Shown here one piece after another: positions 44,601 to 58,904 of a DNA stretch of 64,000 nucleotides. The stretch is from assembly GCA_027886175.1 (NCBI GenBank), contig JAJNNQ010000023.1, positions 1,208,501 to 1,272,500 on the forward strand. The letters run 5' to 3'. The DNA is from Phylloscopus collybita (taxonomy: Eukaryota; Chordata; Aves; Passeriformes; Phylloscopidae). The translations under genes were made by a program, and so were the position numbers. Within the stretch, counting starts at the first letter, position 1. Every line of letters starts with the position of its first letter. The notes beneath the pieces are model-generated. The model made no database searches, was not told where the DNA came from, and saw only the letters and a program-made list of their open reading frames with translations.

Positions 44601-45615
44601 TCCACAGCTTCAGCTGCAATAGCAGCAGGCTTTGTCTCCATCACTCAAATCACACGGACTGCTAACGAGAGTAATGCCATAACCAGTCAAATCAGCTGTC
44701 TGCATTCTTTGGATTGTTAAAATGACAACTGGGCGCCTGATGGAACTTCTCCAAGGTCTGGTTGGGAAAACATCAGCTCACCTGAGGTGACTGAGCACTC
44801 CAACACAGGAAGCTCTTCTGGAAAAACCCTTGGCTGGTGAGGGCTGGCACAGGCAGCCCAGGGAGGCTGGGGAGTCTCCATGTGTAGGGATACTGAAAAG
44901 TCACCTGGACATGGCCCTGGGCAACGGGCTTGGACCAGACGTGTCTGAGCTGTGCCAGGCAGCACCAACTATCCTAGAACCACTGAATGGTTTGGGTTGG
45001 AAGGGACCTTAAAGCTCATCTCGTTCCACCCCCTGCCACGGGCAGGGACACTTTCCACCATCCCAGGTTGCTCCAAGCCTCATCCACCCTGCCCTTGGAG
45101 ACTTTCAAGGATGGGACAAGCACAGCTTCTCACTCTCAGGAGCACATCCCGTGATTGTGCGAGGTGGATCATCCCTCACACGGCTCAGGATTTAGGACAA
45201 ACCCCGGCGCCGCCTTTCCCCCCCTTACCTCCTCCACCAGCGCGGCGAAGTGCGGCAGCGGCTCAGCGGGCAGATCCCCGCACAGCAGCTCGGCGGGACC
45301 GGCACCGGCTCCGGGCTGGCGGAGGAAGAAAATCGCTTTGGTGGCATTGGGGGGCGGCGGGGGCGGCCCTGGGCACAACCCCAGCTCCCCGGCCGGACCC
45401 TTCCAGGCCAGCAGAGCGGGTCCCGCCGCTCCCCGCACGAAGCCGCTGAGCTCCGGCCCCGCCGCAGCGCCCGCCCAGCGCTCCGGGGGCACCGCCAGCG
45501 CCCGCGCCGCGCCCCGCGCCAGCCGCGCCGCGCTCCGCTCCTCCCGAGCATCCTCCCGGGGCTCCCCCGGGGGCTCCTCCAGCCCCTCCGGCCCGGGAAC
45601 CCCCTCGGCCTCCAT
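1426..45615 (-). CDS. DNAH9: Dynein axonemal heavy chain 9 (5' 36 coding exons; gene continues past the left edge)
   Basis: Encodes the beta-type heavy chain of the outer dynein arm, the ATP-driven motor that slides axonemal doublets in motile cilia. Thirty-six exons were joined by GT-AG boundaries, and the running phase agrees at every junction, giving 2372 codons from the ATG at 45615. The dynein tail (DHC_N1-type) spans roughly codons 190-780 and the linker (DHC_N2-type) roughly 1180-1700. AAA1 has P-loop GPAGTGKT at 1852-1859 and Walker B CFDEFNR at 1902-1908. AAA2 has P-loop GAAGTGKS at 2133-2140 and LDGDID at 2208-2213. Family members are about 4,500 residues, so slightly over half is here; the stalk and AAA3-6 lie outside. 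DNAH9 is chosen over DNAH11 or DNAH17 from sustained similarity, including [29 protein letters not shown] and [12 protein letters not shown]. Between-exon DNA is intron; parts not listed separately hold nothing I recognise. Confidence 0.95.
2404..2690 (-). mobile_element. CR1 LINE 3' fragment
   Basis: Reads as the reverse complement of a CR1 3' end: TTTGGGTTGGAAGGGA, the conserved 'CTGCCATGGGCAGGGACACC' block, then CTTCCTAATATCTAG and the CTCCTTGTCCTGT end. A T-run precedes it at 2346-2364. Confidence 0.8.
3283..3430 (-). CDS. DNAH9: DNAH9 coding exon 35 (codons 2265-2314)
   Basis: Encodes [20 protein letters not shown] and [19 protein letters not shown]. The acceptor is a non-preferred AAG, forced by the frame (G|GG-ATC-CTG). 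A solo LTR begins 41 bases upstream. Confidence 0.93.
3472..3773 (+). mobile_element. Solo LTR of an endogenous retrovirus with 6-bp target duplication
   Basis: 302 bases, starts TGTAGCCACGG and ends TATTGCAACA. It carries a TATA-like GGTATAAAG and an AATAAA near the R region. Flanked on both sides by GAGACT (3466-3471 and 3774-3779), a perfect six-base target duplication. No internal retroviral sequence remains. Antisense to DNAH9, within intron 34. Confidence 0.85.
4249..4523 (+). mobile_element. LTR-like element, related but older family
   Basis: Starts TGTTTTGG and ends CCCCCACA. Shares the layout of the 3472 LTR (GGTTCCCAAGGGTCCCACC, GGGGTGGGC, AATAAAGGAGG). I see no clear target duplication, suggesting age. 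Confidence 0.6.
4668..4776 (-). CDS. DNAH9: DNAH9 coding exon 34 (codons 2229-2265)
   Basis: Encodes [20 protein letters not shown] and [17 protein letters not shown] of AAA2. Confidence 0.96.
5085..5225 (+). mobile_element. CR1 LINE internal fragment
   Basis: Matches the CR1 segment around GGGTTGTTCAGCCTGAAGAA and TGACAGGACAAGGG, truncated at both ends. Confidence 0.65.
5230..5987. other. AT-rich intronic segment with an RFX X-box
   Basis: Clearly more AT-rich and free of recognisable repeats compared with neighbouring intron DNA. Contains GTTGCTATGGCAAC at 5428-5441, one mismatch from the ideal RFX palindrome. An antisense open frame here has no recognised similarity. May be a conserved non-coding element. 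Confidence 0.4.
5988..6115 (-). CDS. DNAH9: DNAH9 coding exon 33 (codons 2186-2228)
   Basis: Encodes [20 protein letters not shown] and [20 protein letters not shown], the AAA2 Walker B region (LDGDID 2208-2213). Confidence 0.96.
6116..8335. other. DNAH9 intron 32, no gene or named repeat
   Basis: Non-coding between exons 33 and 32. It holds a 17-base A-run near 6392 and a T/G-rich stretch at 6470-6520. No CR1 or LTR signature was recognised. Confidence 0.5.
8336..8546 (-). CDS. DNAH9: DNAH9 coding exon 32 (codons 2116-2186), AAA2 P-loop
   Basis: Encodes [18 protein letters not shown] and the AAA2 Walker A GAAGTGKS (2133-2140), then [20 protein letters not shown]. Confidence 0.96.
8600..8700 (+). 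mobile_element. CR1 3' tail fragment
   Basis: Contains CCTTTAAGGTCCCCTCCAAC followed by CCGTTCTGTGGGATT, the usual CR1 tail. Confidence 0.65.
8945..9152 (+). mobile_element. CR1 LINE 3' fragment
   Basis: CR1 blocks in order: TGGAAGTGTCCAGGACAAGG, GTGTCCCTGCCCATGGCAGA, then CTTCCAACCCAAACCATTCT and ATCCTGTG. Confidence 0.8.
9243..9530 (-). CDS. DNAH9: DNAH9 coding exon 31 (codons 2020-2115)
   Basis: Encodes [40 protein letters not shown] and [20 protein letters not shown], the AAA1-AAA2 connection. Confidence 0.96.
10776..10914 (-). CDS. DNAH9: DNAH9 coding exon 30 (codons 1973-2019)
   Basis: Encodes [20 protein letters not shown] and [18 protein letters not shown], the end of AAA1. The first residue completes LFR|P across the junction (conserved LFRP). 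Confidence 0.95.
11233..11390 (-). CDS. DNAH9: DNAH9 coding exon 29 (codons 1921-1973)
   Basis: Encodes [20 protein letters not shown] and [20 protein letters not shown], the sensor-1 region of AAA1. Confidence 0.96.
11761..11975 (-). mobile_element. CR1-like LINE 3' fragment
   Basis: Reverse orientation: CACAGAATCACAGAAT at the left, then TCCAACCCAGCCCTAACACC, CACATCCAGTCTTGTTT and GGGCAGACCATTCCATTTC. The same type recurs at 20075, 29249 and 34850. Confidence 0.8.
12140..12480. promoter_or_regulatory. Possible conserved intronic element with X-box-like palindrome
   Basis: Non-repetitive intron 28 sequence of balanced composition. CGCCATGGTTACC at 12245-12257 has one good RFX half-site (GGTTAC) and one degenerate. 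Several ATTA-type homeodomain cores lie nearby. A regulatory role is inferred only. Confidence 0.3.
12797..12905. repeat. Purine-rich GGGGAAAA simple repeat
   Basis: About 110 bases of GGGGAAAA-type units on the plus strand. In DNAH9 RNA this is a pyrimidine tract starting about 35 bases after the exon 28 donor. Confidence 0.9.
12939..13043 (-). CDS. DNAH9: DNAH9 coding exon 28 (codons 1886-1920), AAA1 Walker B
   Basis: Encodes [20 protein letters not shown] and [15 protein letters not shown] with the Walker B acidic residues in CFDEFNR. Confidence 0.96.
13480..13775 (-). mobile_element. Solo LTR, reverse orientation
   Basis: Same family as the 3472 LTR: starts TGTCGCTGTTGGACACGAAA and ends GAAACCGTGGCTACA. 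It carries the reverse TTTATACC TATA-like box. Flanks GTCTGA and GTCTCT share four bases, a possible decayed target duplication. Confidence 0.75.
14129..14285 (-). CDS. DNAH9: DNAH9 coding exon 27 (codons 1833-1885), AAA1 P-loop
   Basis: Encodes [20 protein letters not shown] and the AAA1 Walker A GPAGTGKT (codons 1852-1859), then [23 protein letters not shown]1 is the main ATPase site of dynein. Its acceptor adjoins a ~520-base pyrimidine tract. Confidence 0.96.
14288..14815. repeat. GA-rich low-complexity tract next to the exon 27 acceptor
   Basis: About 520 bases of GGGGAAGAAGGA-type sequence on the plus strand with only three thymines (14353, 14534, 14745). The DNAH9 sense strand is therefore pure C/T apart from three adenines. 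It begins two bases from the exon 27 boundary. Confidence 0.95.
14816..14985 (+). mobile_element. Partial LTR of a second ERV-like family
   Basis: Contains CCATTTTGGGCGCAGCCCTT, CTTCAATAAACACAACTGC and GCCTCTGTTTTTTAGGCAGC. This resembles the AATAAA-bearing 3' halves at 24300, 24900 and 34100. Confidence 0.5.
15000..15160 (-). CDS. DNAH9: DNAH9 coding exon 26 (codons 1780-1833)
   Basis: Encodes [20 protein letters not shown] and [18 protein letters not shown], the entry into AAA1. Ends AG|GTGAGG. Confidence 0.95.
15309..15515. repeat. 84-bp tandem repeat, about 2.4 copies
   Basis: Units start at 15309, 15393 and 15477, each beginning CCAGGGGG(G/T)AT and carrying CTGTTCATGGGCCA. The first two copies differ at only a few positions; the third is truncated. 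Confidence 0.85.
15810..15905. repeat. T-rich low-complexity tract
   Basis: Runs of T broken by single G (TTTTGTTTTG, then TTTGTTTG units). In DNAH9 RNA it would be A-rich. Possibly the A-tail of a retroelement. Confidence 0.85.
16202..16441 (-). CDS. DNAH9: DNAH9 coding exon 25 (codons 1700-1779)
   Basis: Encodes [20 protein letters not shown] and [20 protein letters not shown], leading from the linker towards AAA1. Donor GTTGGT is slightly off consensus. Confidence 0.95.
16642..16790. repeat. 20-bp minisatellite, about 7 copies
   Basis: Unit TGAGCCCCTTTCTCAGTGAN repeated head to tail with A/C and T/G variants; the last copies degenerate. Located in DNAH9 intron 24. Confidence 0.9.
17129..17254 (-). 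CDS. DNAH9: DNAH9 coding exon 24 (codons 1658-1699)
   Basis: Encodes [20 protein letters not shown] and [16 protein letters not shown] in the linker. Confidence 0.95.
18048..18268 (-). mobile_element. Older LTR fragment, interrupted by a younger LTR
   Basis: Starts TGTCACTGTAGGACACGAAA like the reverse copies at 13480 and 25274, then diverges. It appears to continue after the LTR at 18269-18564 (GAAAGGATAGTTGTTTACCA), suggesting a nested insertion. Confidence 0.5.
18269..18564 (+). mobile_element. Solo LTR, forward orientation, nested
   Basis: Starts TGTAGCCACGGTTCATGCC and ends CCTATAGCAACA, with TATA-like GGTATAAAG and AATAAAG. Flanked by GAAAG at 18264-18268 and 18565-18569, a five-base match. 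Confidence 0.8.
18789..18941 (-). CDS. DNAH9: DNAH9 coding exon 23 (codons 1607-1657)
   Basis: Encodes [20 protein letters not shown] and [16 protein letters not shown]. Phase 0 at both ends. Confidence 0.95.
19030..19200 (+). mobile_element. CR1 LINE 3' fragment
   Basis: CCAGGGATGCCCAGGGTGGG, then GATGATCCTGGTGGGTCTCT and TTCCAGCTCAGGCTATCCTG. The same subfamily recurs at 29035, 30505 and 60040. Confidence 0.75.
20075..20280 (+). mobile_element. CR1-like LINE 3' fragment with ATTCTGTG tail
   Basis: GGGAGGTGGTGGAGTCACC, GTTTAAAACAAGACTGGATG, then CTTGGAGGTCTCTTCCATCC and two ATTCTGTG units, the octamer end typical of CR1. Confidence 0.85.
21024..21150 (-). CDS. DNAH9: DNAH9 coding exon 22 (codons 1564-1606)
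   Basis: Encodes [20 protein letters not shown] and [20 protein letters not shown], the classic linker block shared by all dynein heavy chains. Confidence 0.96.
21905..22115 (-). mobile_element. CR1 LINE 3' fragment
   Basis: ACGGAATCACAGAAGGG, four GGGTTT units replacing the usual single one, then CTGCCATGGGCAGGGACACC and CACCCTGTGCCAG. Confidence 0.8.
22130..22254. repeat. Start of DNAH9 intron 21, copy 1 of a dispersed duplication
   Basis: Runs from the exon 21 donor outward and includes GAGGAGGCACAGCCTCAG and CCAACTCCTAA. Nearly the same ~115 bases recur at 24768-24885 in the same orientation. Confidence 0.85.
22255..22385 (-). CDS. DNAH9: DNAH9 coding exon 21 (codons 1521-1564)
   Basis: Encodes [20 protein letters not shown] and [17 protein letters not shown]. 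Donor GTAGGT. The first ~115 bases of the following intron also occur upstream of exon 19. Confidence 0.95.
22998..23868 (-). CDS. DNAH9: DNAH9 coding exon 20 (codons 1230-1520)
   Basis: By far the largest exon here (871 bases, 291 codons), open throughout. It covers the start of the linker: [55 protein letters not shown] and [18 protein letters not shown]. No internal intron signal is needed to keep the family alignment. Confidence 0.95.
24300..24515 (+). mobile_element. LTR-like fragment, second ERV-like family
   Basis: Contains GGGGCTAAATTACTTCATTA, ATCTGTCTGAAAAACTGGC, CTTTAATAAACACCCACTTT and ends TCTAAGGCACCA. Differs from the copy at 24897 by only a few bases over about 170. Confidence 0.65.
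24569..24735 (-). CDS. DNAH9: DNAH9 coding exon 19 (codons 1175-1230)
   Basis: Encodes [20 protein letters not shown] and [20 protein letters not shown]. Flanked by two near-identical direct LTR fragments. Its 167 bases are not a multiple of three, so loss would shift the frame. Confidence 0.94.
24768..24885. repeat. Copy 2 of the intron-21 segment, upstream of exon 19
   Basis: Duplicate of 22130-22254, carrying a copied GTAGGTAG donor-like motif on the minus strand. It lies in intron 18, about 33 bases from the exon 19 acceptor. Confidence 0.85.
24897..25072 (+). mobile_element. LTR-like fragment, near-identical to 24300-24515
   Basis: Same blocks and orientation (GGGGCTAAATTACTTCATTA through CTTTAATAAACACCCAC) but truncated before the 3' end. 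With the 24300 copy it brackets exon 19. Confidence 0.65.
25241..25273 (+). mobile_element. 5' stub of a forward LTR
   Basis: TGCAGCCATGGTTCGTGC followed by TGATGTTTGGGTTC is the first ~33 bases of the TGTAGCCA LTR family, cut off by the reverse LTR that starts at 25274. Confidence 0.55.
25274..25581 (-). mobile_element. Solo LTR, reverse orientation
   Basis: Starts TGTTGCAATAGGACACGAAA and ends CACGAACCATGACTATA, with reverse TATA-like TTTATACTG and the conserved CCAAGGGGTGGAAGAAAGAC. Located in intron 18. Flanks GGTTCT and TCTTCT match in part. Confidence 0.8.
25603..25757 (+). repeat. Dispersed repeat, arm 1 of an inverted pair
   Basis: About 150 bases from GGATTTGATGGTGGCCATCA to CTCCAGCTTTTGCATTA; the reverse complement recurs at 28358-28510 with scattered differences. 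Family not recognised. Confidence 0.85.
25758..25803 (+). mobile_element. CR1 3' tail fragment
   Basis: ATGATCTTAAAGGCCTTTTC, CAACCTTGACAATTCTGTGA: the terminal 45 bases of a CR1 element directly abutting the dispersed repeat. Confidence 0.6.
26998..27220 (-). CDS. DNAH9: DNAH9 coding exon 18 (codons 1100-1174)
   Basis: Encodes [20 protein letters not shown] and [20 protein letters not shown]. Donor GTGGGT, phase 0. Confidence 0.95.
27340..27642 (+). mobile_element. CR1 LINE 3' fragment
   Basis: ACTGAGAGTGGAGAAGCCCT, CACAGGGTGCCCACAGCAGC, AGACCAGGCTGGACAGGGCT, then CCATTCCAACCCAAACTATT and GATTCTGTGA. Confidence 0.85.
28358..28510 (-). repeat. Dispersed repeat, arm 2 of an inverted pair
   Basis: TAATACAAAAGCTGGAGCCC to GGCCACCATCAAATCCAG, the reverse complement of 25603-25757. 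Confidence 0.85.
28708..29013. repeat. GGGAT pentanucleotide satellite
   Basis: About 300 bases of (GGGAT)n, nearly pure at first, then with GGGGAATGGAT variants. In intron 17. The G-rich plus strand could form quadruplexes; the DNAH9 RNA is (ATCCC)n. Confidence 0.97.
29035..29222 (+). mobile_element. CR1 LINE 3' fragment
   Basis: CCAGGGATGCACAGGGTGGG, CTGTGCAGGGCCAGGAGCTG, then TCCCTTCCAACCCAGGCTAT and ATGATTCT. It directly follows the GGGAT satellite. Confidence 0.8.
29249..29440 (-). mobile_element. CR1-like LINE 3' fragment
   Basis: ATCACAGAATGCCCAGGTTG, ATCATCGAGTCCAACCCGAA, then CCACACCCAGTCTTGTTTTA and GGATGGTGACTCCACC. It ends about 30 bases from exon 17. Confidence 0.8.
29472..29872 (-). 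CDS. DNAH9: DNAH9 coding exon 17 (codons 967-1100)
   Basis: GC-rich exon. Its first half is Ala/Arg/Leu-rich and weakly conserved ([18 protein letters not shown]); its second half is clearly DNAH9 ([37 protein letters not shown]). The alignment length matches the family, so the divergent half is still part of the exon. Confidence 0.9.
29882..30800. repeat. Purine-rich GGAGGGAAAA tract within intron 16
   Basis: Starts about ten bases past the exon 17 acceptor. GGAGGGAAAA units run to about 30030, then GGAAAAAGGA, AAAGGGAGGA and GGGGGGAAAA variants, then irregular GA-rich DNA to about 30800. A short CR1 scrap (TGGACAATGCTCCCAGGGAT) sits at 30510-30545. Pyrimidine-rich in DNAH9 RNA. Confidence 0.95.
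30866..31062 (-). CDS. DNAH9: DNAH9 coding exon 16 (codons 901-966)
   Basis: Encodes [20 protein letters not shown] and ISSLVPRL. Ends in phase 0. The following 993-base intron has no stop codon in this frame. Confidence 0.94.
31665..31800 (-). CDS. DNAH9: DNAH9 coding exon 15 (codons 856-901)
   Basis: Encodes [20 protein letters not shown] and [19 protein letters not shown]. Acceptor CTTCCAG, donor GTGACG. Confidence 0.93.
32698..32939 (-). CDS. DNAH9: DNAH9 coding exon 14 (codons 775-855)
   Basis: Encodes the charged, probably coiled segment [20 protein letters not shown] and [20 protein letters not shown]. Confidence 0.95.
33093..33411 (-). mobile_element. Solo LTR, reverse orientation
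   Basis: Starts TGATGCTGGTCAAGATTAAC and ends CACCAACCATGACTACA, with CCAAGGGGTGGAAGAAAGAC shared with the other copies. The end resembles the copy at 40566. Flanks TCCTGA and TCCTAC share four bases. Confidence 0.75.
33662..33917 (-). CDS. DNAH9: DNAH9 coding exon 13 (codons 690-775)
   Basis: Encodes [31 protein letters not shown] and [13 protein letters not shown], near the end of the DHC_N1-type region. Confidence 0.95.
34095..34345 (+). mobile_element. LTR-like fragment, second ERV-like family
   Basis: GGGATTGGACAATTCAACCC, CTTTTAATAAATATCTGC, then CTGCCCAGCCTCTGCTCC and CCCAAGGCACCA; collinear with 24300-24515. It runs to within 10 bases of exon 12. Confidence 0.6.
34353..34479 (-). 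CDS. DNAH9: DNAH9 coding exon 12 (codons 647-689)
   Basis: Encodes [20 protein letters not shown] and [20 protein letters not shown], a strongly conserved dynein-tail block. An LTR-like block with AATAAA abuts its downstream intron. Confidence 0.95.
34850..35102 (+). mobile_element. CR1-like LINE 3' fragment with ATTCTGTG tail
   Basis: GGATATCAGGAAAAAGTTTT, GGGAGGTGGTGGAGTCACC, GGTGCCATGGTTTAGTTGAG, then ATTCTGTGATTCTGTGATTC. Confidence 0.85.
35270..35338 (-). CDS. DNAH9: DNAH9 coding exon 11 (codons 624-647)
   Basis: A short 69-base exon encoding [20 protein letters not shown]. The frame is confirmed by its neighbours on both sides. Confidence 0.9.
35634..35712. repeat. TA/GTAT-type microsatellite
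   Basis: Mixed (TA)n and (GTAT)n over about 78 bases, within DNAH9 intron 10. Confidence 0.9.
36368..36482 (-). CDS. DNAH9: DNAH9 coding exon 10 (codons 586-624)
   Basis: Encodes [20 protein letters not shown] and [18 protein letters not shown]. An eight-cytosine run lies near its 5' end; the reading frame is intact as given. Confidence 0.92.
37277..37427 (-). CDS. DNAH9: DNAH9 coding exon 9 (codons 536-586)
   Basis: Encodes [20 protein letters not shown] and [19 protein letters not shown]. Donor GTGGGT after CTCG leaves phase 1. Confidence 0.93.
37600..37745 (-). mobile_element. Degenerate CR1-like fragment
   Basis: TCATGGAATCATTAAGGTTT, ACTCCAGGATCACCTCTGAC and CCCACCACTAAACC follow CR1 3'-end order but with many changes. 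Confidence 0.5.
38068..38184 (-). CDS. DNAH9: DNAH9 coding exon 8 (codons 497-535)
   Basis: Encodes [20 protein letters not shown] and [12 protein letters not shown] in the tail. Phase 0 at both ends. Confidence 0.95.
38475..38725 (+). mobile_element. CR1-like LINE 3' fragment
   Basis: AAAAAAATTCCTCACTGAAA, AATCACCTGCCCAGGGAGGG, AAAAGGGCTGGATGTGGC, then TCAAAGGTCTTTCCCAGCC and CCCTGATTCTG. Confidence 0.75.
38896..39063 (-). CDS. DNAH9: DNAH9 coding exon 7 (codons 441-496)
   Basis: Encodes [19 protein letters not shown] and [20 protein letters not shown]. The donor was placed at GTG|GTAGGT rather than three bases earlier because GTAGGT fits the consensus better. Confidence 0.9.
39185..39250 (+). 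mobile_element. CR1 3' tail fragment
   Basis: AAGGTCCCTTCCAACCCAAA, then CCACCCTGTGATGCTAGGAT. Confidence 0.6.
40207..40440 (-). CDS. DNAH9: DNAH9 coding exon 6 (codons 363-440)
   Basis: Encodes [20 protein letters not shown] and [20 protein letters not shown]. Phase 0 at both ends. Confidence 0.95.
40566..40855 (+). mobile_element. Solo LTR with 6-bp target duplication
   Basis: 290 bases, TGTAGCCCTGGTGC to TTGAACAGCATCA, with AATAAAGATTGGAGTC. Flanked by AGAAGA at 40560-40565 and 40856-40861. Antisense to DNAH9, ending 57 bases from exon 5. Confidence 0.85.
40913..41124 (-). CDS. DNAH9: DNAH9 coding exon 5 (codons 292-362)
   Basis: Encodes [20 protein letters not shown] and [13 protein letters not shown], highly conserved tail helices. 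A solo LTR lies about 57 bases beyond its donor. Confidence 0.94.
41289..41419 (-). CDS. DNAH9: DNAH9 coding exon 4 (codons 248-292)
   Basis: Encodes [11 protein letters not shown] and [19 protein letters not shown] in the tail. Bounded by CTGCAG acceptor and GTGAGA donor. Confidence 0.93.
42006..42252. repeat. GGGAA/GGAAA pentanucleotide satellite
   Basis: (GGGAA)n to about 42104, switching sharply to (GGAAA)n. About 49 units in all, in DNAH9 intron 3. Pyrimidine-only on the DNAH9 sense strand. Confidence 0.98.
42799..42957 (-). CDS. DNAH9: DNAH9 coding exon 3 (codons 195-248)
   Basis: Encodes [19 protein letters not shown] followed by [20 protein letters not shown], the start of the DHC_N1-type tail. 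Ends in AG|GTGCTG, a usable but weak donor; phase fits exon 4. Confidence 0.93.
43115..43305 (+). mobile_element. CR1 LINE 3' fragment
   Basis: AGAGACAAGGAGGAATGGTT, AAATTAGATATTGGGAAGGA, GGCACAGGGTGCCCAGAGAA, then AGGTTGGACAGGGCTTGGAG. Confidence 0.85.
43563..43759 (-). CDS. DNAH9: DNAH9 coding exon 2 (codons 130-195)
   Basis: Encodes VLVPILTN and [13 protein letters not shown], a DNAH9-typical block at the start of the tail. Acceptor ...CTGCAG|GTG; the donor GTGAGT follows AAATT, leaving two bases of the next codon. Confidence 0.93.
43805..44037 (+). mobile_element. CR1 LINE 3' fragment
   Basis: GGCACAGGGTGCCCAGAGAA, CAGCCTGGGACAGTGGGAGG, then GGTTCCTTTCCAACACAAAA and ATGATTCCATGA. It starts within 45 bases of the exon 2 acceptor. 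Confidence 0.85.
44815..44945 (+). mobile_element. Degenerate CR1-like fragment
   Basis: CTGGCACAGGCAGCCCAGGG, GGAGTCTCCATGTGTAGGGA, then TGGACATGGCCCTGGGCAAC. Confidence 0.6.
44974..45120 (-). mobile_element. CR1 LINE 3' fragment
   Basis: TTTGGGTTGGAAGGGACCTT, CCACCCCCTGCCACGGGCAG and CCCAGGTTGCTCCAAGCC, within 110 bases of exon 1. Confidence 0.8.
45229..45615 (-). CDS. DNAH9: DNAH9 coding exon 1 (codons 1-129)
   Basis: Starts at the first in-frame ATG, in a good context (gcggATGg), and ends in phase 0 at gag-gag|GTAAGG. The GC-rich sequence gives an Ala/Pro/Gly-rich leader, then the family-like segment [10 protein letters not shown] and [17 protein letters not shown]. The leader is poorly conserved in this family, so the start rests on context and on the absence of another in-frame ATG nearby. 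Confidence 0.88.
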
Positions 45616-46606
45616 CCGCCCGGCTCCGGACAGTGTTTGCCAGCAGCAGCCGCCGTTGCCCGGGGGACAACGCTGCCGCGTCCCGTCGGGATGCGAGGGC
45701 GGTGCCAGCGCTGCCGCCTCCCTCCTGCTGCTGCTGGCTCCGGCTCGTTTCTCTCATCCTCAGAAGCAACCGCGGGGGTTTCTCCACGTGGGGCACAGGC
45801 AGCCCCTGTCCCTCAGCCCCTCGTGCTGTTCCCGACACCGGTGTACCTGCATCAAGCACCTGAAGCTGAAACTTGGGTGCGTTTCCCCTCTGTGAGAAGC
45901 AGTTCATTGTTTTCCAGATGAAAGATCCTTCTTGAATTCCAGGAAAAGCAGCACACGGATGCTGTGCCGTCCCAGAGGGGCTCGTGTCACCCCAGCAGTA
46001 ACCAGGTCCTCCCCTGGGCACCCCAGCCCGCTCCCACCTCCACCTGGTTCCAGGAACATTTTGTTTTTCCCCAGTCCCCTGTTATTCATGCAAGCCCAGC
46101 AGAGCTTTGCTGGAGACAGATGTGTCAATTCTCCAGTCTCTGCTTTAGACAAGCATAACACTAAAGTGCAGCTCATCAACAAAAGATGCTTTGCTGACAG
46201 TTTGTCCCTTATTTCCCATAAACTTGAAGTCTGAAGACTTGTGTGCAAGTATCCTCCCCTGAGCAGGGCCTGGGTGTCTTCAAGTTGCCTCCAAAAATGA
46301 GCTCCTTAATTGAAGCAGCACAGAATTGCCCCCTACTTCCAAACACCTGTGGTGACAGCAGTGGCAAGGGAAGAAGCAAAGCTGAGCCACAAAAAGCCTC
46401 AGAAAAACTCTTCAGCACAGAGCTCCCCCCCCTCTCTGCCTGCTGTGCCAGCTTTCCTGCCCCCTGCAGCCAGAACTAGAATCTGCTCAAGGACAGGCAC
46501 AGCCATGAGGCCCCAGCACCACCCAGACCCCATGGGCAAGATCTTGGGTCTTTACCCCAGTGCTGAATCAGCCAGCCAAGGTTGTCCACCAGAGAAATCC
46601 AAGTTT
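45616..46606 (-). promoter_or_regulatory. DNAH9 upstream region with forkhead and RFX-like motifs
   Basis: TATA-less, CpG-rich to about 45850, then unremarkable to the ELAC2 end. TGTTTGC at 45634-45640 fits the forkhead core TRTTTRY. GTTGCC at 45655-45660 and GACAAC at 45666-45671 form two RFX-type half-sites with a five-base spacer, wider than the usual one to three. FOXJ1 and RFX factors drive motile-cilium genes, so the placement 20-55 bases before the start codon makes sense. Promoter call inferred from position. Confidence 0.5.
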
Positions 46607-46639
46607 TTATTTCCTCATTAAGTGATTCAGACACAACAC

Positions 46640-47289
46640 AGTTTTCTGGAGGATGGCAAGTGGTTTATTCAGATTCTAAATAAAGGGTTTGGAAAACTGA
46701 TCTTTTGAAACAAAAAAAAAAAAAAAACAGCAGAGAAAACCAGAATAAAATAGGAACACTGATGTACAGATGTATTCTCACCCCTAATTTTACCTAAAAC
46801 CCTACAATTGGGTCCCATTTTACTGGTAATTTTCCTCCTATCACCTGGGTTCTGACAGCTGGTTATGCCTCCCTTGGTGAGAGACAAACTCACCTTCTGT
46901 CAAACCCATGGCCCTTCCAGAGCCTCTCACACCTGATTTCTTGCAAAGCTCACACCTGCTGCTGTTACATTACCAATACCTCGTAGTACAAACCCCCAGA
47001 TTAAAACAGTTCCGAGAGAAGAATTTTTGGGTTAAAATTAAAACCGCCCCATGGCCTGGTGAGCCCCCAGAACAGGAGCTATGTGGGCAGACCCTGTCTC
47101 CACGAGGACCAGTGCTGCTGACAAACCCTCTGGAGCTGCAGCAGCCCAGGGAGATCCACCATGGCCAAGCAAACCCAGGTGCCCAGGCCGGCCCCGCTGC
47201 CATGGCGCCGGCGGCACCGCGCGCTGCCCAGGCCTGCGCAGAGCCAGGCTCCTCCCTCAGAGCAGAGCACTCCCAGCTTTGTCCCTCTC
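46640..47289 (-). other. ELAC2: Probable ELAC2 3' UTR with polyadenylation signals
   Basis: Runs downstream of the stop codon. On the minus strand an AATAAA (plus-strand TTTATT at 46664-46669) would place the transcript end near 46640; a second TTTATT lies at 46607-46612. The proximal part is GC-rich, the distal part AT-rich with a T-run. The exact end is a guess without transcript data. Confidence 0.5.
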
Positions 47290-58650
<11,361 letters not shown>

Positions 58651-58900
58651 CCGCGCGCCCGCCCCGCCGCCAATCGCGTCACCGCGCCCGCCCCGCCCGG
58701 CGCGTCACGGCCAATGGGAGGCGAGAAATGCCCGCGGTTGACCCGCCCGTTTTGGTCACGTGATGAACACAGTCCAATGGGGAGCGAGAAACCGCAGCAG
58801 CCGCCCGGCCCCTGAGTCCTGCCCGGCCGCTGTCACGTGACCGAGATCTGCCGGCCGGTGTTCGGGTGCTGCTGGTCCGGGCGGTTCTGTGTCCGGTCCG
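58651..58900 (-). promoter_or_regulatory. ELAC2: ELAC2 CpG-island promoter
   Basis: CpG-dense and TATA-less. CCAAT boxes at 58670-58674, 58711-58715 and 58774-58778. Two CACGTG boxes: GTCACGTGAT at 58755-58764 and the palindrome GTCACGTGAC at 58832-58841, the latter like sites bound by USF and MiT/TFE factors. This set is typical of a housekeeping promoter. A bidirectional role is possible, but no gene is seen on the plus strand. Confidence 0.7.
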
Positions 58901-58904
58901 GCCG

